Positions 23,425 to 35,599 of a stretch of 64,000 nucleotides of DNA are shown here, one piece after another. Position numbers and translations under genes: made by a program. The stretch's first letter is position 1, and each line of letters starts with the position of its first letter. Source of the DNA: Cryptomeria japonica. Lineage: Eukaryota > Streptophyta > Pinopsida > Cupressales > Cupressaceae. The stretch is from NCBI RefSeq assembly GCF_030272615.1, contig NC_081415.1, positions 627,224,240 to 627,288,239 on the forward strand, given 5' to 3'. The notes under the pieces are model-generated. The model had not been told where the DNA came from. It ran no database searches and saw only the letters and a list, made by a program, of their open reading frames with translations.

Positions 23425-24438
23425 ATATTGATAGTAATCTATATTATAAAGTCATTGATGATGATATACTGATTATTGAGGTCTTTGTTGATGATATCAT
23501 TTTTGGAGGTGAAGGTAAGTTGTGCATGGAATTTTCTAACAATATGGAGCATAAATTTGAGATGTCTATGATTGGGGAAATGAAATTTTTCTTAGGTTTG
23601 TAAATTACTCAGACTGATAAAGGTATTTTCATCTATCAAACTAAGTATGCTAGAGAGTTGTTGAAGAAATTTGGTATGGAAAATTCTAAACCGGTTTGTA
23701 CTCCTCTGGTTACAAGTGAGAAATTGACAAAGAAAGATGAATCATCATCGGTAAATCCTACAAGATACAAGTCCATGATTGGAGGTCTGCTATATTTGAC
23801 TTAGGCTAGACCATATATAATGAATGTTGTTTGCATTACATCAAGATATAAAAGTGATCCTAGAGAAAATCATGAGAGTGTGGTGAAAAGAATTTTTAGG
23901 TACTTACAAGGAACCTCTGAATATGGTTTGTGGTATCCTAAAGATGATGACTTTACTTTATGTGCATATACAGGTGCAGATTGGGAAGGTGATGTTGATG
24001 ACTGAAAAAGCACTTCTGGTGGAGCTTTCTTTCTTGGAAAAAAACTTATTTCATGGATCAACAAGAAACAGTCATGTACTTCCTTATCTACTACTGAAGC
24101 TAAGTATGTTGTTGTTGCTACTAATTGTACACAAGTTCTATGGATGAATCAAATGGTAAAGGACATAAAAGTGCATTGCAATGAATCGGTAGTTATTTAC
24201 TGTGATAACTCTGCTGCTATAGATATATCAAAGAATCTCGTATTCCACTCTAAGACAAAGCACATATCTATCAAGTATAACTTTTTCAAGGAAAAGGTGG
24301 AAGAAAATGAAGTTAGATTGGTTTATGTGAACACTAAAGAGTAGATTGCAGACATCTTCACTAAACCTTTGCCTAAAGAATCATTTGAGTTTACCTTAGA
24401 GATAGATTAGGGGTTTTGTCCCTCCGGTAGAAAAATGA
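23425..24438 (+). pseudogene. Copia RT end and RNase H (B)
   Basis: Begins NIDSNLYYKVIDDDI, then VFVDDIIFGGEGK (catalytic DD kept), EMKFFLGL, SKPVCTPLVTSEKL, GLLYLT, KRIFRYLQGTSEYGLWY, YTGADWEGD, LSTTEAKYV, VIYCDNSAAIDISKN and DIFTKPLPKE. Stops occur near 23600, 23803, 24003 and 24342, and the last codons are frame-shifted before the end at about 24438. Confidence 0.85.
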
Positions 24439-24805
24439 TTGATGCTATTTGGCATCAATCTAGTATGCATTATTAGAGATAGTATTCATTCCGGATTGAT
24501 GTGGTGATGCTACTACTCAGGGGGAGTAGTTAGTCTTGTGATTCAGTGGTTTATGATTTTGCTTTGATATTTATGTCAGATCTTTGGCATTGATATCAAA
24601 GGGGGAGAGATATTCATGTGAAAAACTTAAGGAGTTATATACATTAGGGGGAGAAATTTGTAAAACTTAACTATGAAATCATCTAGAGGGAGAGTATGGA
24701 TCAAAACTTCATTGCTATATTCTTGTTTGGGAGATTTGTTTGGCATTTCTTGGCACTTGGATGTTTTTCACATCTAGTGTTACCATGAATGCCAAAGGGT
24801 GAGAT
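24439..24805 (+). other. 3' untranslated part of B with repeated purine tracts
   Basis: Purine runs at about 24520, 24600, 24648 and 24685, with a terminal AAAGGGTGAGA at 24794-24804 just before the 3' LTR. Confidence 0.8.
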
Positions 24806-26020
24806 TGTTGGCAATTTGGAGGAATTGATAATGTGTTGCATTGATGTTTTGTCATTGATGTCAACACTAGCTGCTTTGGTTGTTTACCGATATCTGGTTG
24901 GTCACAATACGATGATTGGTTTCTGGTTGATAAGATTGTGTTGATTTGGTATGCTTTGGCTTATGGAATTGGATTAGATCTGCTATTCATGCTACTCAGA
25001 TATATGTTCAGTCAGTTGGTATTGATTTGGTGATCAGATGCTATCTTATATGTTGGTAAGCCTAGTTTATTGATCTGGTGAGGGTTTCACCAGCAGAGCT
25101 TTGTTGAAGATCTTTTGATATTATGCATAAGTGGTGTTGGTGCAGCTTCTAGTAGGGATTCATGATGTTGATGGTGATCATGTTTGAGCCTTGATTGATT
25201 GGAATCATTTATTTAGCATGTGTGGACCTAAATTGGGTCCAGTGCTACCTAGGTTATGGACCAGCTTAATGTAATGTGTTGTTGGGACTTCTCAATATGT
25301 TTATGGGATGACTTATGGGCTGGATGATATTTGTTTGGCCTCAGGCTGACATGTTTTATAATTATGTGATAGGTTTTATTGTCTGGGCAGCCGACCTAAT
25401 TATTTAAGGTGTAGGGTTTGTATATATGTGTGTATGATCTCATTGTATATCATGGTATACAAGTGAATAATGTAATAATCATTCATGCAGAGGATTTGGT
25501 CAATCATGGGTGATCGAGTTGGGTTTATGCAAGATATTTAAGACCTCTGGTATTGATCTTAACCAGAACTATACTCAGCCATAGGAGATGCTATTATTGC
25601 AGTTCATTCTTCCTTCTAGATCATAGTCTGGATTTCTTATGTAGTCAGTGAGACTCCTTTTGTAATGAGCAGTGTGATCTAGGTTGTTGGCCTTCCTGCA
25701 AGTGTAGGCCCCTCAATTTGTAATCACATACTTACTGTATAAGTATTATTTGACTGTGGGTAGGCTTCCCACCATGGTTTTTCCCTTTACCAGGTTTTCC
25801 ATGTACAAATCTTGGTGTAATGTGGATGGTAACTATTCTCTAATTGTTGCTTGTGCTTAATTGGTATATCTACTATTTCAATAATTGGTTTATGTATTAT
25901 GGTATTGATCTTATGTGTTCCGGTAATAAAGTTATAAATGCTTAAGGTTTCGGTAATATGGTGACAACTATTTCACCCCCCCCCTCTCAGTTGTCCTCGG
26001 GTTATTTGAATTGTCTAAAT
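24806..26020 (+). repeat. 3' LTR of B
   Basis: 1215 bp starting TGTTGGCAATTTGG after the purine tract. It ends at TCTAAAT, where the 5' LTR has TCTAACA. It carries the GTGGGTAGGCTTCCCACC block near 25757-25774 and a C run near 25976-25984. It keeps about 500 bp that the 5' LTR lost. Confidence 0.85.
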
Positions 26021-27018
26021 AAAGTTATCATTCTAGTCTAAATTATTGTTGTTTGAGTGTTCTTGATTATCAGCATGTTGATTGATGGAGATTTGATTAA
26101 GTGGTATTGGTATAGCTATTGTTGATGGTTCTAACATGCTTATTGGTATTTCCTAATCATGTCCTATTTGTTTTGCTAGTCTGCATTGATCATTGTGCAC
26201 GTTATTGAAGATCTTATGGGTCCGGTGATGTTCTTCAGGTTATGTGATATTTTTTATGGTGTAGCGTGTTTCAAATAATCTTGGCAAGATTTCTGGTGGC
26301 ATTGTGTGTTCGAGGATTTGATTTGTGTCCATTCTATGTTGACAATGACATTGTATTGGTCTAGTGGTTGATTTATATATCATGTGATGTAATTTTGCAA
26401 TTAGCTTTTTAGGGTTGAGTCGACCTTGTAGTCAAGGTTGATGATTTTTATAAATGGGTGTCATATTCATGTAATTTGTAGATCGGTGGTTGTTAGAGGT
26501 TGTGTTTGCATTATCAAAGAGTGATGAATGTGCAAATAAGTGAATTCATCTTTTGGTGTGAAGTGTTGAGCAGAGAGTGTTGCAGGGAAGACAAATGTGC
26601 TTAACCGAAATTGCCATCAGGCATTTCAGTTCATGTAAAACGGATTGTTGTCTGAATGTTATTGGAAGGTAATGAACCTTCCCTGAGGGTTGTAGCCTTT
26701 TGGGTTATCATATTTTGAGCAATGAGATCTAGGTAGTGTGTCAAAATGCATGTGCATTCCCCATTATAATATTTACACATACTACTACAAAGTATCATCT
26801 TATTGTAGGTAGGTTCCCACCATGGTTTTTCCCTTAACTAGGTTTTCTACGTCAAAATATTGGTGTTATATGTGTTGTTGTTATTGTGATTATCTTTAGT
26901 CTTGTTGCAATTGATCAGATCTCAGATTGTTCTTAATTTGTTTAATCTAATGAAAATTGATTCACGCCCCCCCCCCCCCCCCCGCCCTCTCAGTTTTACT
27001 TCATTGTTGTTGCCAGCA
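26021..27018 (+). repeat. A-outer 3' LTR, distal part
   Basis: Resumes the A-type LTR (ATCATTCTAGTCTAAATTAT and onward; compare 1089-2066 and 6849-8193). TATA-like TATAAATGG near 26447, the GTAGGTAGGTTCCCACC block near 26815-26831, a 17-C run near 26967-26983, and LTR end CCAGCA at 27013-27018. This closes A-outer; the sequence then changes to Gypsy G1. Confidence 0.85.
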
Positions 27019-27039
27019 TTATGGAGAGGTGTGGTCGAC

Positions 27040-27399
27040 CTAGGTAGTTGAGATATGGTGGATTAGACATTCTTTGAGGTACAAAAATTTTAGGTAAAGA
27101 AGTTGTGGGTGAAGAATAGCATCAACGACGGGTTGATCTATGAAGTCACCTTCTAGCAGTTTGTCAAGGATATATCGATCAAATCCTAGGGTCAAGAGTG
27201 CCCCTTGAGTAATGAGATGAGCTATAAGCTCATTAGGATTATGTTTAAAAAATATTTCTATCATGTCTTGATTATAAGGGTCATCAATAAAGTATTGGAC
27301 ACGTCGAGAAAGCTTAGGTTGATCAACAAGTTCCTCTTGTTGTGGATCTTTATCGAAGTGGTGAGTAGTCTCACGCATATCATTGCCTTCGGTGACCAT
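27040..27399 (-). pseudogene. Gag N-terminal fragment, Gypsy G1
   Basis: 119-codon open frame beginning MVTEGNDMRETTHHFDKD. The segment DDPYNQDMIEIFFKHNPNEL followed by IAHLITQGALLTLGFD aligns by pattern with QQDPHVLMILDALIHNDREK and YLSLLLQNGAKLPKDFD in G2 Gag (near 60750). I read it as a divergent Tat Gag N-terminus, cut off shortly after. There is no domain that alone proves this; the position downstream of a minus-strand LTR and leader supports it. Confidence 0.55.
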
Positions 27400-30186
27400 T
27401 TTTTGTTTATTGTGAGTGAGTCAAGACCATACACAAGTAACCTTAAAGATGGAAAAGTCGAGACCTTGGATAGATCAAATAAAAAAATCATGAGAAGATT
27501 TAGCACATTTTGACTTGATTTGATTTGGATTGGATTAAAATGGATTTAGATGGTCCTTAGATTAGGACAAGATTGATTAGAATGACACATTAGCCATTGG
27601 ATTAGGACTTAGATGAGGGCTTGATGATGTAGACCACAAGCAAGGTGACAACCAAGCTAAGTGAAATTCAAACCATGGATTAGGCACAATTGATTAAACC
27701 TTCTACTTAGGATAGACTTACGTTCCTAAGCAAAATAGGGTAAAAGGATTAGGGTTTTGATTAAACCAAATGATTAAACAAAGGTACTTGAGGTAGATTA
27801 TTTCTCAAGCACAAAATATAATTGATAATTGATCAAAAGATAAAGGTCTAAATATAACTTTCACAAAGTGTGAATCTTAGTGTGAGGTTAATTGATTGAT
27901 TGGGTGACTTGATTCGATTGGTTGATTAAGGTTGATTATTGATTGATTGATTGGATTAAGATAAGTCCTTTATAAAATATGACAATTATTGTGGGAGAAA
28001 AAAGGGGTTGATTGAAGAAAAGAAATGTGGTAAAAGGGAAGGTTAACTTACATGGACTAGTGACTTAATACATGATTTGAGAATGGGGCAAGTTGGACAA
28101 AGGGATACAATCACTCCTATTGATACTTTGCAATAAACTTGATCTTTGATGGAAAGCACAGATTCTCAAAGAGTCCTCATCAAACTCATTTTTGTGACCA
28201 TGAATATAATCATGGAAACGATGCAAAAAGGTCCTATGTTTCAACAAGAGTTTTTAATTGATGTACAAAAAATTTCTATCCTAGAGGAGTTGCTTATAAT
28301 TGGGTTTCTTCTTCTTAACTTGGCGATGTATTGACTTCTTTGGATGTTTAAGGGACTCAGTTTTATGGTGAATGAATGAAACTGACTAGAAATTTAACCA
28401 AGGCAAAGATGTTGAAGTAGGACAGAGATGTTGAAATAATGAGGCGGAGAAGTTGAAACTCAGAGTTTGATAGGGCGGAGACATTGAAAGACAGTTGACA
28501 GTTTAAAATGAAAATTTTGATGGGAATCCAGACAAACTTTGTCAAATTTTGAAAGTGTGCAACCTTGTTTACTCTTGGCAAGAAAATGTCAGACAATAAA
28601 GGCACATTGGCTAAGGTTTTAATGCTTTATGATAAGTGCAAAAGTGATTGGGGGCCTAGATTAGCCCAATTGTCAAAAATGCAAAATGAAGACACATCAA
28701 GCATACATCCTAGGTTCAAAATATAGAAACCATTAGATGGGCCTCTCACACAAAGTGATACCTCAAACAAGCAGACAAATAGAGATTTTGGTAGCACTCG
28801 CTCCCCCTTACAATGCACTCACTTCTTAGGCATACCAGATTCTCTTACCCCAAAGATCCAGAGATCATATGAGGGATTCATATCTCATCTTGAGTGGGTA
28901 CATGAGAGGTAATTCAAGGTATGATCTATATCCCCTACACCACTAATGGAAGATTTTGGTTTCACTAAAACAAGGTTCTTAGTATGGGACTCTCTCTTGA
29001 GCATCCATGTATTCTCTCTCCCTCGAGAGGCCTCCATCCTATAGAATATAGGTATTGGGGAGGTCATCATAGGTAGGCAATTAGCACCCGTCATGAAGAC
29101 TTTAGTCCCACGTGTTTTATATAGTGGCTGAAAGGTGACTCAGCTAAGAGACCATTACCGCTTCAGTTGTTCTCCCCTCAGTGGCCTTATGGACTTCTCA
29201 AGGGAATGGGCCCTCTACTATGAAAAATAAAATTGACCATTGTTAACACTTTTCTCGTGCACCCAAGATTATAAAAATCAAGAGAGGGGGAGGGGATAGT
29301 GTGTGTTAGCAATTTGGGTCCCCTCTACACAAGTGAAAATGCACAAGACACGGAAGACACTAGTTCATTTTAATCCCACATGATAAGGTTTTATAATCTA
29401 AAATGCAATGAAAGAAAACTACTACTAGTGAGAAAATGATGTCTTCAACTAACGTGCTACAAGAAACAAGTTAGTAGTCTATCAAAAATTATCTTGGACT
29501 TACGAAAGAGACCTTCAAAAACTGAAAAATTTGATCAATAACCCAGAATCCTAACTACTCTAGCACAGACGCCGAAGTACAAGCGCAGATGTCAAACATC
29601 TACATAGGCATTGAAGCAAGGTCTGGTCCTAAACAAAAGATAGAAAGTGATAAAATAAATTTTGAATTCAAAATTTGAAAATGAGAGTGATTCTTATACC
29701 TGCACAGATGTGAAAATGCAAACACCGAACCAGAGCATAGACAATAAATGTCTGCGCAGACATCGAAATGCCAGTGTCCCAAAAAACACTGCCTAACTTG
29801 CTTAAAAGATCTAACTTGCAGCTAAAAATCCAAACATAAAGGAAACACAATTCTATAACCTAAATATTTTTTGTGAATTTTAAACCAATTAATCAATGTT
29901 TTTTGTGATTTTTTAAATGTTTTAAAATAAAAGAAAGGGAAAACTTATTAATTCAATGGAAAAGGTAGGGATGTTGTTTTACGACGTGGACTCCAATCTG
30001 TAACCTGCAAGCAAAAGTTAGAGCGGGAAAATTCAAATTCAGGTTAGAGATGTTGATTTTGTGCGTACACACAGAGACGTTGAAATGCAGTCAGGGATGC
30101 TGAACCGGAAACTTGTGACTTCAACTTCACAAAAATCACAAACACGTTAGTGCTAAGGGATGTGGGTCCTATAGAGCATGCCAAAA
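27400..30186 (-). other. G1 leader, non-coding
   Basis: No convincing gene. Contains TTGATTGATTGG-rich stretches (27890-27970), scattered GATGTTGAA-like repeats (28405-28490 and 29560-30110), and a block around TTACCCCAAAGATC (28847) that recurs at 62131 in the G2 leader. Long leaders are usual for Tat-type elements. Confidence 0.55.
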
Positions 30187-31449
30187 TGAACCAAGGAAAA
30201 ATTAGTGTGAGGATAAATGGTTAGTTTAATTTAAATTAATATGAAAACATTCAAATAACATCCAAATAACATAAAACACCAATATACCTTCACAAATATT
30301 CACTTGCTCCTCGGATTGGACCTTTGATGAAGCTAAGGATGTGCCCTTCCTTTTCTTGATTGGATTGGTCCTTGGTGGGGATGTGGAATGCTCTCCACTA
30401 CACAACAAAAATGGGGATGTTCTTGATGGATAAATGGGTGAGAGATGAAACACCTTAGTGTGGAGAAAATTGGCTATAGTGTGGATGCTATGAGGATGAT
30501 TCTAAACACAAACTAACAACATGAGATTGCATGAAATTGAGATATCGAAATGAGGGGAGGAGACTCCAATTTATAGATTTGAGAGGGCCAAGATCAATTT
30601 GAAATGGAGAGTGAGGATTGAATGAAAGTGATGGGAAGCAATGAGAGGACAAGGTATGGAGACCAAGAGATTTTCCATAAAGGCATTTCTTGTCTCCACT
30701 CTCCTCTAGGTGCATGGGGAAGAGATCCCTAGGTACATTGGAAGAATAAAGTAATTTAAAATTCCCTGGGAAGGGACAAGTGAATTAAAAAAATTCCAAA
30801 TAGAATATTGCATGCAAAAAATTTATTAAAAAAAAAAAAAAAGGAGAAAAGTACATTAAAATTCCTTAGGAAGAGAGCGCATGGGAATGTGCAAAGGATT
30901 TTAAATCCTTTGACATGACCAAAGTAGGTGCATTTAAGGTTTGGAAGGTGATAGAGGAAAGCCATTTATGGCAAAGAGTTGACTTGCTCCTAATCATGGT
31001 GATTAGGATTGTGCAAGTGATTAAGAGAGGACATTAGGTAAGTTATTGAGGGATTTGAGAGAAAGTGGATAACTTACGAGGATTTGACAAGAGGAGAGAG
31101 AATGAGTGAAGGAATTTTAAATTGAGGAATAATAATAATCAAGCTTCTAGAAGAATTAATTAGGCTAACTGAGAATTGGAAGAAATAATTTGTAGGAATC
31201 ATATGACTTAAGTTAATTAATTAGAATTAATTAACTACAAGGGATTTGGAGGAATAAATGATTTAGAGGACTATAGAAGAATGGGTAAATAATTAATTTA
31301 TTGACCAATTAACTATCAGACTATTGTGACAAAATTAATTTAATTAATTAATTTTGAGAAGGATAAAGGGTAACATAATTAAATTAATTAATTATGTAGG
31401 GAGGATAAATTAATTAAATATTTAATCTAATTAATTTTAGATTTCTACA
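30187..31449 (-). repeat. 5' LTR of Gypsy G1 (boundaries inferred)
   Basis: On the minus strand it begins TGTAGAAATCTAAAATTAAT at 31449 and ends near GGTTCA at 30187. TTTTGGCATGC then follows as a possible primer site. TATA on the minus strand (TATAAATTGG) lies near 30572-30563. The AATTAATTAAATATTTAAT-rich start resembles the start of LTR 43870-45100. No partner LTR is visible, so the ends are provisional. Confidence 0.55.
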
Positions 31450-33600
31450 CCTATTACTATCCATCCACTCAATCCCTCTATATTATATCCAAGTAATCTT
31501 TCCATCCATACATCATTTTCCCAATCACTGGTCATCCCTTGTAATTGGTCCTAATTTGTTTATCCAGTCCTATCCCACCCCATCCATTTAACCATCATAT
31601 CCTAGATGCAATCCCATTGTATTCATCCATTTATCCTCCTCCCATACCTCCAAACCAAACATATTGGATCAATCCAATCTTGCAATCTAGACCATCATCC
31701 TTAATAAATCCATCATCTTGATCCAAAAATCCATTTATTTACATTTAATCCAATTATCATAACAAGTCCTTCCCAATCCTTAGGGTGTGCATTGTTTTCA
31801 TCGCTAACATTGCTATCCTCTTTATTCAATCAATCAATCAATCGATTGGTTTTTAGCTTGACTAGGGGCATAATTTTGATTTGCTTCTGGTTTGTTGTGC
31901 ATGCTTTCTTGTTTCTTGTGTGTGTTATCATTGTTTTCCTTTATCGTGATCTTTGCATCATATTGCCACAAAAGAATCATGGTCTTCCATATCATGGTTT
32001 CATAAGGAATATGTTTGCACTTGACCTTTTTTATCATGTACTTGGCACATTGTCATCCTGGTTCTTCATACCTCGGTGCATAATGTCAAGTACAATATCA
32101 AATCTAGGTTGCGTATACCACTATAGCATTAGTATCCTCTATTCTTTCCTCATCCACCCCTTTACCATCCCTATCCTTTTCCCTTTCATTTTACATCCTA
32201 TAGTCATCCTATACATTTCAAGAGCACACTCTTATTCTTATAAATAGCACATGTCCTCTCGAGGGGGCATACCACTACCTCCTCATCATCATTCCTCATC
32301 CTACCAATGATAGGGGCATTATGATATTAGTCATTATCCTATTATATCCTCTATGTTTTATTCTTCTTTGATATAACATCACTTCATCCATACCTGGCCA
32401 CACTTGACCTTATCACATTCATCTCTAGCTATTATCCACAAAAAAAGGCATTCCCTATGCATAATAACATCTCATACCCCATCCCTCATGTCGTAGCATG
32501 ATGACAAAGAATCAAATAGAGGATTAGTTGGATGGCAACAGACACTTCAACTCATGTTTTAGCTTGTGTCGTTAATTTTAAAAACCACTTTCCCGCACAA
32601 CATACTCTCCTACCCAACATGATTTTAAATCTCTATCCTACCCACCATATTTTTCATTTTCAATTACTATTGATTCTGATTTTGAGGAACATGAATCCAA
32701 AATGTAGCAAAATGGAGTAGTTGATCATTATTGTTGATGATCCAGGAGGTGGATGATGTTGATTCTCTCGAAAAAATAGCATGGAAGTAGATTTGTAAGC
32801 TAAATAAAGGAGGGATTGCAAAATGGTGGCCAATAAGAAAACTATATGTATACTCATTTGTCACTGATCTTCGTAGGATTCCTGAGTTTTTTTCTAGGTT
32901 GTCATTTGCATTTTTATGGAGTTTAATTAGGATTGATGATATTTTTTGTTTTCTTATTTTCGGCTTGCAATGAGTTCTTGCTATTAGATTAATCAAGGAT
33001 TAATGGTAATGGGTTGTTGCAAAAAAAGACTCATGAGAGCATCAACAACAGGTTGGCTCTTGTGATGAAAAGTGGAAAATATACACATGCTTCATTTTGT
33101 ATTTCAGGTGTTGTTTTAGAGGATTGGCGTAACAGTTTGACAATTATTGTGATGGGGGAGTTAAGGTCATTGACAGTGATACGACTATGTTTTTTCAAAG
33201 TGGTAATTTTTATTGAAATTCTTTCTACTCATTGAGCCAAAAAGCTACAGCTCTAGAAATTTGTTGGGCATTTTATTTTTTTAAGTGATTCTATTTTTTT
33301 GTTCGTTTATTATATCATATTGACCACACATCATCTCTCAAGTATGCTCAGATCAGTACTCCTCTATCAAATTCACAGTCGGTGTTGTAAGAATCTCTAA
33401 TTTTTGAGGTAGATAGCATAGGCTTCAATAACTTGGATTAAGTTTAATGTGTTTGGAGTCCTGTAATGCTTAAAATAGCCTCTGAGCTTACTCGTTCATC
33501 TTAAGTTGTGTTTTAGTAAGTAGGTTTAGATAAACTTGATGTGGATCTCATTTTTAAAAGAGTGTACATGTTTTTTCCTGTGTTTAGATAATAAAGGTTT
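31450..33600. other. Spacer without recognised gene
   Basis: Pyrimidine-rich DNA with many CATCC and TATCC words up to about 32520, then ordinary AT-rich sequence. TATAAATAGC near 32238 looks like a TATA box but leads to no recognisable reading frame. I see no coding frame with family motifs; it may be old LTR or intergenic sequence. Confidence 0.5.
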
Positions 33601-33631
33601 GATTTTGGGCTTTTGGGTTTTTGCAGAGAAG

Positions 33632-34289
33632 ATGGGGAATGCTTTTCTACAATGTGTGAAACAGTGCAGTCTTGGAGATCCAACAATAAAAGTGATGAAA
33701 AAGGATGAGCAGATTTTGAAGTATGGAGGCCCAATATATGTAGAGGATATTTCATGCAACTACCCATACGATGCCATCTTCCATTCTGATTCATTCCATC
33801 ATTTTGGAGGGCTTTGCAGGCCTTTAGGGGGTAATACAGAGTTAAAGGGCAGGAGAGTTGTATTATTTGATCACTCATCCTCCTGCGAAGTCTCATGAGT
33901 TTTTAGAGAGTAGCTCCTCTAAGACTTGGAATCAAACCCACCATAAGAGATGCCTTCCTTGATCTCTGTCAGGTTTCAGAGATAAGAAGCCCTCCATAGA
34001 TATCATTCCTTCTCCATCACAAGATGGGGTGGTGAGATTAAAGTTAATGATATCTAAGAAAGAGATTTCTACTCTTATGTCTGAAAGCACAAATGCTATG
34101 ACTATGGTGAAGAGTATCGTCACTTCACTTTTGACAGAAATGGAAGCAGGCAACCCACCAAAGGCTTCTTATTTTTCTTCTCTTGTTTAGGTTGGAAGTG
34201 GAGGTGGGAGTTATTCATGGAAACCTGAACTGGAGAGCATTCCCGAAATCAATGTCACCTTGTATATTTTCCACCATAACCAACTTTGA
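33632..34289 (+). pseudogene. PADRE/DUF4228-type host gene, broken
   Basis: The only host-type gene remnant seen. The frame opens MGNAFLQCVKQCSLGDPTIK, then VMKKDEQILKYGGPIYVEDI, the start pattern of the small plant DUF4228 (PADRE) proteins, stress-responsive proteins of unknown biochemical role. A one-base shift near 33852 moves to the frame reading ELYYLITHPPAKSHEFLESS. Stops at 33960-33962 and 34188-34190 precede and follow the C-terminal block DGVVRLKLMISKKEISTLMS. A typical ending (SYSWKPELESIPE) comes before the stop at 34287-34289. A splice-acceptor-like TTTTTGCAG ends at 33626, six bases before the ATG, so it may derive from an unprocessed copy with a 5' UTR intron. About 215 codons, normal for the family. 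Confidence 0.75.
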
Positions 34290-35243
34290 AATCAATTTTT
34301 TTCTAAGGAAATGTCCATAGATTTGAATCATTTTTATTATTGTTTTATTAAAATTTAGTGATTTATTTTTCAAATATGAAAAATCACCATTATTTAATAA
34401 TTGCAAATATGAAAATTGGCAACATGAAATCATCACCAATGCTAAAATTTGATGGCTATATGATTATATTTAGATATTTTTATAATAAAATACAATCATA
34501 ACTTTAAGGGAATTATAATTCATAAAGAGAGATTTTACATAAATTGTCATAGAATCATAGTTGAATTTTTCATTTACTTTAAAATATATGTATTAGAATA
34601 GGATATATTTTAATATTTGAAGGACAACTTTGAATGGATAACTATCATAAAATATTTGTTTAAAAAAACATGATCAACAATCAAATCTAAATCGTGATCT
34701 TCATCATTTAACAATTCTCAATATAACAATTATTAATAGCTTACTAAAATGGTTATGTTTCATAAGTATCAATTTGAATAGAAAAAGATGGTAATTTTTA
34801 CTTTTATGTTTTGTATTAGTAATTAAATATTAAAAAAACTAATTTAAATATCTTTTATTAAAAATAAAAAATTTAATTATATAATAATAATAAAAAATTT
34901 AAATTCCATTAATATTTAAGATCAAGTTTCCTAACAAGTTGTTATAAGTTCTTAAGAATTTCACTAAAACTTGATTTGTACAACAATAGATAGATGAAAT
35001 AAGGTATATGTCCAAATTAATATCTTAGCATGTGTAATAGAGTATTAACATGTAATATGTTGGAGCATAATTATAAACGAAAAGTAAAAATCCTAGTAAA
35101 ACAAACATGTTTTCCTTATCTTATAGGCAATTCCAACCTCTTATCCTTAGAAGATTTAAAACATGTAAAGAGAAGTGATTATTTAAATTTGATGATTCAT
35201 TTGAAGGATGAAACTTATTTGTAGGTTGGGTATTAAGCAAGTC
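34290..35243. other. AT-rich spacer
   Basis: Very AT-rich (for example 34440-34920) with no gene motif. Nothing recognised. Confidence 0.6.
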
Positions 35244-35397
35244 TTTTGTCATGAAATTCTCAAGGGACACTTTTATTGATAATATAATCCTTTTAGTTCA
35301 TAACAAAGATTAAGGAATTCTTTTTCCATGAAGTTCTCAAGAGACACTTTTATTGACAATCTAATTCTATTAGTTCAAGCTAGGGATTATTACTCTT
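35244..35397 (+). repeat. 77-bp tandem duplication
   Basis: ATGAAATTCTCAAGGGACAC at 35251 is repeated as ATGAAGTTCTCAAGAGACAC at 35328. The following TTTTATTGA and TTAGTTCA segments match too. Confidence 0.8.
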
Positions 35398-35422
35398 AAC
35401 TAAAAAAGTGTGCTATATATGG

Positions 35423-35517
35423 AAGAGTAGGAGAGAGGGAGAGAGGGAAAGAGGGAAAGAGAGGGAGGGAGCGAGGGAGAGAGGGGGGGAGGGAGGGGAG
35501 TTGAGGAGAGAAAGAGG

Positions 35518-35560
<43 letters not shown>

Positions 35561-35575
35561 ACACACACACACAGA
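35423..35575 (+). repeat. Purine-rich tract with (GA)n and (CA)n microsatellites
   Basis: GGGA/GAGA-rich sequence passes into a pure GA run (about 35523-35557) and then CA (about 35556-35572). Apparent open frames here, made of Arg-Glu or Leu-Ser repeats, are artefacts of the repeat. Confidence 0.95.
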
Positions 35576-35599
35576 GAGAAGGAAGGGAGAGGATGAAGA

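Larger units (their letters stand above)
8825..26020 (+). mobile_element. Copia retrotransposon B, inserted in the A-outer LTR and itself interrupted
   Basis: Plus-strand Copia element: 5' LTR 8825-9541, primer site 9543, gag from 9599, pol in pieces, purine tracts, and 3' LTR 24806-26020. Rejoining 9599-10829, 18999-19392, 19459-20672, 22224-22620 and 23425-24438 gives one ordinary gag-pol order. The pieces are separated by element C, a LINE tail and solo LTRs E and F. Flanking bases are AATTT (8820-8824) and AAGTT (26022-26026), a decayed 5-bp duplication. It is a different family from A but shares the general LTR design. Confidence 0.85.
27019..31449 (-). mobile_element. Gypsy element G1, 5' part only (minus strand)
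   Basis: Minus-strand remnant: LTR about 31449-30187, leader 30186-27400, then a Gag-like N-terminus at 27399-27040. It is cut by A-outer, whose LTR ends at 27018, so the rest of G1 should lie upstream of this window. LTR start TGTAGAAATC and a leader block shared with G2 (about 28800-28980 against 62085-62240) put it near the Tat-type Gypsy elements. Confidence 0.65.

Noticed and set aside
31792-32247. 151-codon frame with hydrophobic stretches
   Set aside because: No family motif or supporting context; hydrophobicity follows from T-rich base composition.
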